A DNA stretch of 64,000 nt from Methylocystis sp. IM3. Lineage in GTDB: Bacteria; Pseudomonadota; Alphaproteobacteria; Rhizobiales; Beijerinckiaceae. The stretch's first letter is position 1. Every line of letters starts with the position of its first letter. A model generated the notes under the pieces. That model saw only the letters and a program-made list of their open reading frames with translations, did not search any database and was not told where the DNA came from. The stretch lies in the NCBI RefSeq assembly GCF_038070105.1, contig NZ_JBBPBZ010000003.1, positions 1 to 64,000 on the forward strand. Reading direction: 5' to 3'. Positions 60,303 to 64,000 of the stretch are shown one piece after another. The position numbers were made by a program, and so were the translations under genes.

Positions 60303-61269
60303 TCGAGGCTCGAGGGGCGATGAGTTCGTGCAGACTGAATAGACCCATCGCATCCGTCCAGACGCGAGCAGGCCTCCAGCCGGCCCGCCGGGCGATCCGT
60401 TGGAACTCCTCGATCGAATGCTTGTAGGCGTTCTCGGTATGGATCGTCTCTCCCGCACGGAAAGCGAACCGGCCGACCCCGGCGTCGACGAGTTGATCCT
60501 TCCGGCTGACGAGATGCATTTCGACGCGCCCTTCGACGGAATCGTAAATCGCCGCGTGGCTGAAGGTCAGCGGATCGATTTTCCCGCCGAGTTCGCGATT
60601 GATGCGGGTGAGCAGATTGAGATCGAACGCCGCCGTGACGCCCTCGGCGTCGTCATAGGCCTCGAGAAGTCGGCGAACGTCTTTCTTCAGATCGACCCCA
60701 ACGATCAGCCTTGCGCCGCTCGAGAGCGTCTCGCGCATGGCGTCCAGCACCCTGGCCGCCTCCAAAGGCGCAAAATTACCGATCGTGGAGCCTGGAAAAA
60801 ATCCCAGTTGCGATCTGCGCGAAATATCGGGCGGAAGGTCGATCGGGACTGAAAAATCGGCCGGGATCAGTCGCACGTCGAGCCCGGAAAAGCGCGACGT
60901 CAGCCGTCGACGCGCGTCCGCGAGGGCGCTTTCCGAAATGTCGATCGGCGCATAGGCGTAAAGGCTGCCCATCGCCCTGATGAGAATCTCCGTCTTGACG
61001 CTGGAGCCGGAGCCGAATTCGACGAGAACTGTTTCGGATGACGCCCCCTCGAGCATCTGCCTCACATTCGCGTCGAGAATATCCGCCTCGGTTCTCGTCA
61101 GATAATACTCGGGCTGGCGCGTGATTTCCTCGAACAGGGCGCTGCCTCTGTCGTCATAGAAAAAGCGGCAGGGAAGGCTCTTGCGCGGCTGTGACAGGCC
61201 CGCCGCCACGCTTGCGGCGAAATCCTCTTGCGGCGCGACGGGCGCCCTGCTTTCCGTCGCCTTCGACAT
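60259..61269 (-). CDS. egtD: EgtD, L-histidine N-alpha-methyltransferase
   Basis: A 336-residue SAM-dependent enzyme that trimethylates histidine to hercynine, the first step of ergothioneine synthesis. The family pattern starts SLPCRFFYDDRGSALFEEIT and YYLTRTEADIL; the SAM site is VEFGSGSSVKTEILI; FFPGSTIGNF and the C-terminal AYKHSIEEFQRIARRAGW also fit. It shares one base with the egtB stop (TGATG). The gene end overlaps the convergent DUF6519 gene. Confidence 0.95.
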   Translation of the reverse strand: MSKATESRAPVAPQEDFAASVAAGLSQPRKSLPCRFFYDDRGSALFEEITRQPEYYLTRTEADILDANVRQMLEGASSETVLVEFGSGSSVKTEILIRAMGSLYAYAPIDISESALADARRRLTSRFSGLDVRLIPADFSVPIDLPPDISRRSQLGFFPGSTIGNFAPLEAARVLDAMRETLSSGARLIVGVDLKKDVRRLLEAYDDAEGVTAAFDLNLLTRINRELGGKIDPLTFSHAAIYDSVEGRVEMHLVSRKDQLVDAGVGRFAFRAGETIHTENAYKHSIEEFQRIARRAGWRPARVWTDAMGLFSLHELIAPRASINDRIADRRDKRSW

Positions 61270-62573
61270 CAGCCTGCCTCCGACGCGAGGCGGACGCCTG
61301 TGAATTGCCAGCGCTGGTGGGGATAAAAGAAGTTGCGGTAGCTTGCGCGAATATGGCCCTCCGGCGTCACGCAGGAGCCGCCGCGCAGCACGTGCTGGTT
61401 GACCATGAACTTGCCGTTATATTCGCCGAGCGCGCCCTCGGCTGGACGATAGCCGGGGTAAGGCAGATAGGCGCTCTGGGTCCATTCCCAGACGTCGCCG
61501 AACATCTGGCGAGGCGATCCCTTGTGCGCCGCTACCGCCGGCAGGGGCCGCAATGCGGATGTTCCGAGGGTGTTCCCCTCCCGCCCCGCTCGTGTCGCCG
61601 CCGCCTCCCATTCGAATTCAGTCGGCAACCGCCGCCCCGCCCAGCGCGCATAGGCGTCGGCTTCGTAGTAGCTCACATGCGCAACCGGCGCATCGGGATC
61701 GAGCGGCGTCAGGCCCTCGAGCGACATTTCGAACCATTCTCCGTCACGACGCTCCCAGTAGAGGGGCGCGCGCCAGCCTTCGCGGCTCACCGCCGCCCAG
61801 CCGTCCGACAGCCACAGGGTCGGCGTCTCGTAGCCGCCGTCGGCGAGGAACTCCCGCCACTCCTCGTTCGTGACGAGGCGATCGGCAAGGCGGAAGGCCC
61901 CGACAAGAGCGTCGTGGCGGGGCCGTTCATTGTCCCATGCAAAGCCCCTGCCCTCATGGCCGATCCGATAGACGCCGCCGGAAAAATCGATCCAGCCGGC
62001 AGGCTCCCGGCGCGCCGCAACGGAGCGGGGCGGCGCGGGCCGGTAGGCTGGCCGCAAGGGGTTTGCGGAGAAGAGAGCGAGGATGTCGGTAAGGATCAGC
62101 TCCTGATGCTGCTGCTCGTGATGGAGTCCGATCTCGATCAGGTCTGCGCAGGCCGGCCATGAGGCCATGTGGCCGTCGATGAGCCGCGCGAGCGCGATGT
62201 CCACATGCTCCCGATAAGCGAGGACCAGGTCGAGCGACGGCCGGGTGAGAAGGCCCCGCCTCGGCCTCGCCTGGCGCGCGCCGAAAGCCTCGTAATAGGA
62301 ATTGAAACAGTAGCTGAAGGTCTCGTCGTACCGCGCATAGCCGGGCAGGTGCGGGGCAAGGACAAAGGTTTCGAAAAACCAGCTGGTATGAGCGAGATGC
62401 CATTTCGTCGGGCTGGCGTCATCCATGGCCTGTACGGTCATATCTTCCGCGGTGAGCGGAGCGGCGAGATGAAGGGAAAGCTGGCGCGTTTGGAAAAGAC
62501 GCGCACCCAGGTCGGACGCGGAAAAGTCGGCGGCAGAGAAGCCGGAAGCAGAAAAGGACGCGTGGGGCGCCAT
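61269..62573 (-). CDS. egtB: EgtB, ergothioneine sulfoxide synthase
   Basis: A 434-residue non-haem iron enzyme that joins hercynine and a thiol (Cys or gamma-Glu-Cys) with oxygen. The DinB-type N-terminal domain gives the iron ligands in KWHLAHTSWFFE and GLHHEQQHQELILTD, and the C-terminal formylglycine-enzyme-like domain includes RRLPTEFEWEAAA, GDVWEWTQSAY and VLRGGSCVTPEGHIRASYRN. I start it at the ATG at 62573 because AGGAG lies 8 nt upstream; upstream in-frame ATGs at 62606 and 62684 lack such a site. No egtC or egtE is adjacent. Confidence 0.95.
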   Translation of the reverse strand: MAPHASFSASGFSAADFSASDLGARLFQTRQLSLHLAAPLTAEDMTVQAMDDASPTKWHLAHTSWFFETFVLAPHLPGYARYDETFSYCFNSYYEAFGARQARPRRGLLTRPSLDLVLAYREHVDIALARLIDGHMASWPACADLIEIGLHHEQQHQELILTDILALFSANPLRPAYRPAPPRSVAARREPAGWIDFSGGVYRIGHEGRGFAWDNERPRHDALVGAFRLADRLVTNEEWREFLADGGYETPTLWLSDGWAAVSREGWRAPLYWERRDGEWFEMSLEGLTPLDPDAPVAHVSYYEADAYARWAGRRLPTEFEWEAAATRAGREGNTLGTSALRPLPAVAAHKGSPRQMFGDVWEWTQSAYLPYPGYRPAEGALGEYNGKFMVNQHVLRGGSCVTPEGHIRASYRNFFYPHQRWQFTGVRLASEAG

Positions 62574-62669
62574 TGGCGTCTCTCCTGTGGCGGACAAGAG
62601 AGGCATATAGGGCCGCGATCGCCGTTTCAGAGTTCGCGTCCCCTTCCCGCCTGTCTTGCGGCCAGGAAA

Positions 62670-62685
62670 GTTGCCAACTGGCAAC
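62670..62685. promoter_or_regulatory. parS-like palindrome upstream of repA
   Basis: GTTGCCAACTGGCAAC is a perfect 7-bp inverted repeat around a 2-nt centre. It matches the repABC centromere consensus GTTNNCNGCNGNNAAC at all fixed positions except the first centre base (A for G). RepB would bind such a site for plasmid partition. Confidence 0.55.
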
Positions 62686-62701
62686 CGAAGACGCGCCCAA
62701 A

Positions 62702-62719
62702 GGCGTTAATGGGCGTTAA
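62702..62719. repeat. helically phased direct repeat upstream of repA
   Basis: GGCGTTAA occurs at 62702-62709 and 62712-62719, exactly 10 bp apart. The spacing of one helical turn and the location between the palindrome and repA suit an operator for RepA/RepB, but two copies can arise by chance. Confidence 0.35.
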
Positions 62720-62830
62720 CCCTTTATCATTTGCAAGATCCGGCGAATCGGGGTTTTTTAGTTACGGGTCATGGGCGCAGAAACGCCACCGTCCCGTAGT
62801 TATGACGCCGGTCCGAGGAATTGCGCCAAG

Positions 62831-64000
62831 ATGGTTTTCGCCAAGCCAAGGATGACCTCGGTTATAGCTGGCGATGGGGCCGCCTTGTCGCAGGAGCTCA
62901 ATATGCTCCGCAAGACGCTGTTTCCGCCAGAGTCAAAAAAGGCGTTGAGAAGCTTCTCGTCTGGCGAGGCGGCGAAACTCATCGGAATCGCCGACGGTTA
63001 CCTGCGGCAACTCTCACTTGGCGGAAAAGGGCCGCAGCCGGAGATCGGCGCCGGCGGGCGCCGGTCCTACACGCTCGATCAGATCAACGATCTGCGCAAG
63101 CTCCTGGAAGAAGGCGGAAAGGGAAAACGCTATCTCCCGCGCCGCAGCGAGGCCGATGCCTGCCAGGTTCTGGCGGTCGTGAACTTCAAGGGCGGATCCG
63201 GCAAGACGACGACAGCCGCGCATCTTGCGCAATATCTGGCCCTGCGAGGCTACCGCGTGCTCGCGGCGGATCTCGACCCGCAAGCCTCGCTCACGGCGCT
63301 TCACGGTTACCAGCCCGAATTCGATATCGGCGCCAATGAGACCTTATACGGCGCTATCCGTTATGGCGCGGAGCGCCGGCGACTCGAAACGATCGTCCGC
63401 ACAACCTATTTCCCCGGCCTCGACCTCGTGCCGGGCAATCTCGAACTGATGGAGTTCGAGCATGAGACGCCCCGCGCGCTTGCGGAAGGGGGCAGCGAGA
63501 CCTTCTTTGGCCGCGTCGCAACCGCGCTGGGAGAGGTCGAAAGCAAATATGACGTGATGATCCTCGACTGCCCGCCGCAGTTGGGCTTTCTGACACTGGG
63601 GGCGCTCTGCGCGGCGACCTCGGTGCTGATCACCGTGCATCCGCAAATGCTCGACGTCATGTCGATGTGCCAGTTTCTCCTCATGGCCTCCGATCTCCTG
63701 TCGGTGGTCGAGGAATCGGGCGCCGAACTCGATTACGATTTCATTCGCTATGTGGTGACGCGGTACGAGCCGTCGGATGGTCCGCAGACCCAGATGGTCG
63801 CTTTCATGCGCTCGCTCTTCCGGGACCGGGTGCTCACCAATGTCGTTCTCAAATCCACGGCGATCTCCGACGCGGGCCTGTCGAAACAGACGCTTTACGA
63901 GATCGGCCGGGAGAATTTCACGCGGGCGACTTACGATCGGGCGATCGAATCGCTCGACGCCGTCAATTCGGAAATCGAAGGCTTGATGCAGCAGGCGTGG
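62831..64000 (+). CDS. repA: RepA, ParA-type partition ATPase of a repABC plasmid (3' end beyond window)
   Basis: An open frame of 390 codons without stop up to the window edge, close to full length for RepA (about 400). The N-terminal helix-turn-helix part reads LFPPESKKALRSFSSGEAAK then IADGYLRQLSLGGKGPQPE and GRRSYTLDQINDLRKLL. The ATPase has a deviant Walker A (VNFKGGSGKTTTAAHLAQYL, about residue 117-136), DLDPQASLTAL and ILDCPPQLGFLTLGAL. It partitions the plasmid with RepB and represses the operon. I use the ATG at 62831 by family length; 62852 and 62903 (with AGGAG 6 nt upstream) are alternatives. repB and repC should lie to the right. Confidence 0.9.
   Translation, partial: MVFAKPRMTSVIAGDGAALSQELNMLRKTLFPPESKKALRSFSSGEAAKLIGIADGYLRQLSLGGKGPQPEIGAGGRRSYTLDQINDLRKLLEEGGKGKRYLPRRSEADACQVLAVVNFKGGSGKTTTAAHLAQYLALRGYRVLAADLDPQASLTALHGYQPEFDIGANETLYGAIRYGAERRRLETIVRTTYFPGLDLVPGNLELMEFEHETPRALAEGGSETFFGRVATALGEVESKYDVMILDCPPQLGFLTLGALCAATSVLITVHPQMLDVMSMCQFLLMASDLLSVVEESGAELDYDFIRYVVTRYEPSDGPQTQMVAFMRSLFRDRVLTNVVLKSTAISDAGLSKQTLYEIGRENFTRATYDRAIESLDAVNSEIEGLMQQAW

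Noticed and set aside
1..64000. CRISPR arrays, tRNA or rRNA genes, insertion sequences
   Set aside because: No regularly spaced repeats, cloverleaf-like sequences, or transposase-like products were seen.

Overview
The window looks like part of a large repABC-type plasmid of an alphaproteobacterium (Hyphomicrobiales/Rhizobiales). The signs are a RepA partition ATPase gene that runs off the right edge, a 16-bp parS-like palindrome upstream of it, and an RHE_PE00001-family protein typical of rhizobial plasmids. A Tat-type (clade I) nosZ cluster together with this plasmid context would fit a Methylocystis/Methylosinus-like methanotroph, but no methane oxidation gene lies in the window, so that placement is inference. 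No tRNA, rRNA, CRISPR array or recognisable insertion sequence was seen.

Layout. At 0.2-6.3 kb there is an acyltransferase, an ethanolamine ammonia-lyase large subunit (eutB) without an intact eutC, and divergently a choline/ethanolamine-kinase-like protein overlapping a dimethylglycine/sarcosine-dehydrogenase-like flavoprotein. From 6.3 to 24.6 kb lies a patchwork of small secreted or membrane proteins and metabolic genes: an HTTM-like/DCC membrane pair, a histidine kinase, the RHE_PE00001 protein, L,D-transpeptidase, multicopper oxidase, DUF4239 protein, D-lactate dehydrogenase and glycerol dehydrogenase. It also holds two paralogues of a secreted repeat protein and a curlin-like protein. 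From 24.7 to 33.0 kb is a nitrous-oxide reductase operon, nosRZDFYX on the minus strand, with no nosL and a visibly lower G+C than its surroundings. A divergent ferritin-like gene follows at 33.1-34.1 kb.

The largest unit, 34.3-60.3 kb, is a single-direction, tightly coupled operon for an extracellular contractile injection system (eCIS, the phage-tail-like Afp/PVC class). It encodes sheath, tube, zinc-ribbon protein, disordered linker, DUF4255 tail-terminator-like protein, AAA+ ATPase, two large DUF4157 effector/toxin proteins, baseplate adaptor, LysM-like protein, hub, spike, PAAR-like tip, gp25, two gp6/J-like wedge proteins, tail protein I and a DUF6519 protein. Ten neighbouring gene pairs share 4-nt start/stop overlaps. 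There are no capsid, portal, terminase or lysis genes, so it is not a prophage, and no T6SS membrane-complex genes. The two DUF4157 proteins share their N-terminal half-architecture and a GVxxCSPxPCP module but have different C-terminal ends. They look like cargo with exchangeable toxin tips, and no immunity gene is evident.

At 60.3-62.6 kb ergothioneine genes egtB-egtD lie on the minus strand, their end overlapping the end of the eCIS operon. The window closes with the repA gene and its upstream region, which carries the parS-like palindrome and helically phased direct repeats.
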